Below are positions 13,297 to 13,525 of a stretch of DNA of 13,525 bases, piece by piece (within the stretch, counting starts at the first letter, position 1; each line of letters begins with the position of its first letter). Source of the DNA: Pseudomonadota bacterium (lineage in GTDB: Bacteria > Desulfobacterota > Desulfovibrionia > Desulfovibrionales > Desulfovibrionaceae); NCBI GenBank assembly GCA_023417745.1, contig JAEZEM010000317.1:1-13525 (forward strand). The letters run 5' to 3'. The position numbers were made by a program, and so were the translations under genes. The notes beneath the pieces are model-generated. The model was not told where the DNA came from, made no database searches, and worked only from the letters and a program-made list of their open reading frames with translations.

Positions 13297-13525
13297 ATGA
13301 CCACGGATATGGTTGTCGCCCTGTCGCGCCAGGCCATTGAGCTGGCGTTGTTCCTGGCCATGCCCATGCTGGCGGTGAGCCTTGTCGTCGGCGTGGTTGT
13401 CTCGGTGCTCCAGGCGGCCACCCAGATTCAGGAAATGACGCTCACCTTCGTGCCGAAGATCCTGTCCATGTTCATCGCGCTGCTGCTGGCCTTCCCCTGG
13501 ATGATGGACAAGATGCTCAATTTCA
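13297..13525 (+). CDS. fliQ: Flagellar export gate protein FliQ (3' end outside window)
   Basis: Partial gene, 76 complete codons of an expected ~89. It encodes the small two-helix FliQ subunit of the FliPQR export gate. Seen: the N-terminus MTTDMVVALSRQAIELAL, a first membrane helix (about 16-38), the conserved cytoplasmic turn SVLQAATQIQEMTLTFVPKI (36-55), which is the family signature, and a second membrane helix (about 56-70). AAGGAG lies 8 nt before the ATG at 13297, a strong ribosome binding site. Unlike the other flagellar genes here, which overlap or lie within 27 bp, it starts 330 bp after fliP. fliR or flhB would be expected next, outside the window. Confidence 0.95.
   Translation, partial: MTTDMVVALSRQAIELALFLAMPMLAVSLVVGVVVSVLQAATQIQEMTLTFVPKILSMFIALLLAFPWMMDKMLNF

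Overview
This is a high-GC bacterial stretch. The gene content (methyl-accepting chemotaxis protein, topA, era, yggS, and a fliL-fliN-fliO-fliP-fliQ flagellar run) and the protein style (HAMP segment beginning LGQDPSYL, a large GC-rich GT-C-like membrane protein, heavy GCC/CTG codon use) fit a motile deltaproteobacterium of the Desulfovibrio/Solidesulfovibrio type. That placement is inference from pattern recognition; no search was run.

Layout. Positions 1-246 are non-coding and carry an AT-rich inverted repeat upstream of a chemoreceptor gene (247-2085), which ends in a strong rho-independent terminator. Next, on the same strand, come an LpxL/HtrB-like acyltransferase (2204-3169), a PP-loop protein of the PAPS-reductase/CysD family (3249-4061) and, after a 13-bp inter-gene hairpin, a polytopic GT-C-like membrane protein with a soluble C-terminal domain (4122-6248). 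These three may work on an envelope lipid or glycan, but the sequence does not show the substrate. topA (DNA topoisomerase I, 8884-6617) lies on the minus strand and converges on them. The 368-bp gap between is full of repeats: a terminator that reads correctly for topA, two imperfect ~92-bp tandem repeats, and a modular hairpin element.

Divergent from topA starts a dense plus-strand gene run: era (GTPase for 16S rRNA/30S maturation), yggS (PLP-homeostasis protein), fliL, fliN, fliO and fliP, with gaps of 16-27 bp or short overlaps, then a 330-bp gap and fliQ (cut by the window end). This links a ribosome-assembly GTPase and a PLP-binding protein to the motor-switch and export-gate genes of the flagellum. 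Three of the starts are non-ATG (era TTG, yggS GTG, fliO TTG).

The most interesting non-coding signal is the element found twice, directly after the stop codons of topA and fliP and in the same orientation relative to each gene. Its modules are a purine-rich tract, a constant GCCTCCGGCGGCC box, a hairpin whose arm sequence differs completely between copies yet stays perfectly paired, a second stem that also changes in compensatory fashion, and a constant AGAAAGG(G)TTTAAGGGG box. This pattern implies selection on structure (RNA or cruciform) and a genome-wide dispersed family. Other items worth a look are a duplicated EWAAAL motif in FliN, an acyltransferase with HX4Q in place of HX4D/E, and a CysD-like protein without CysN and without reductase cysteines.
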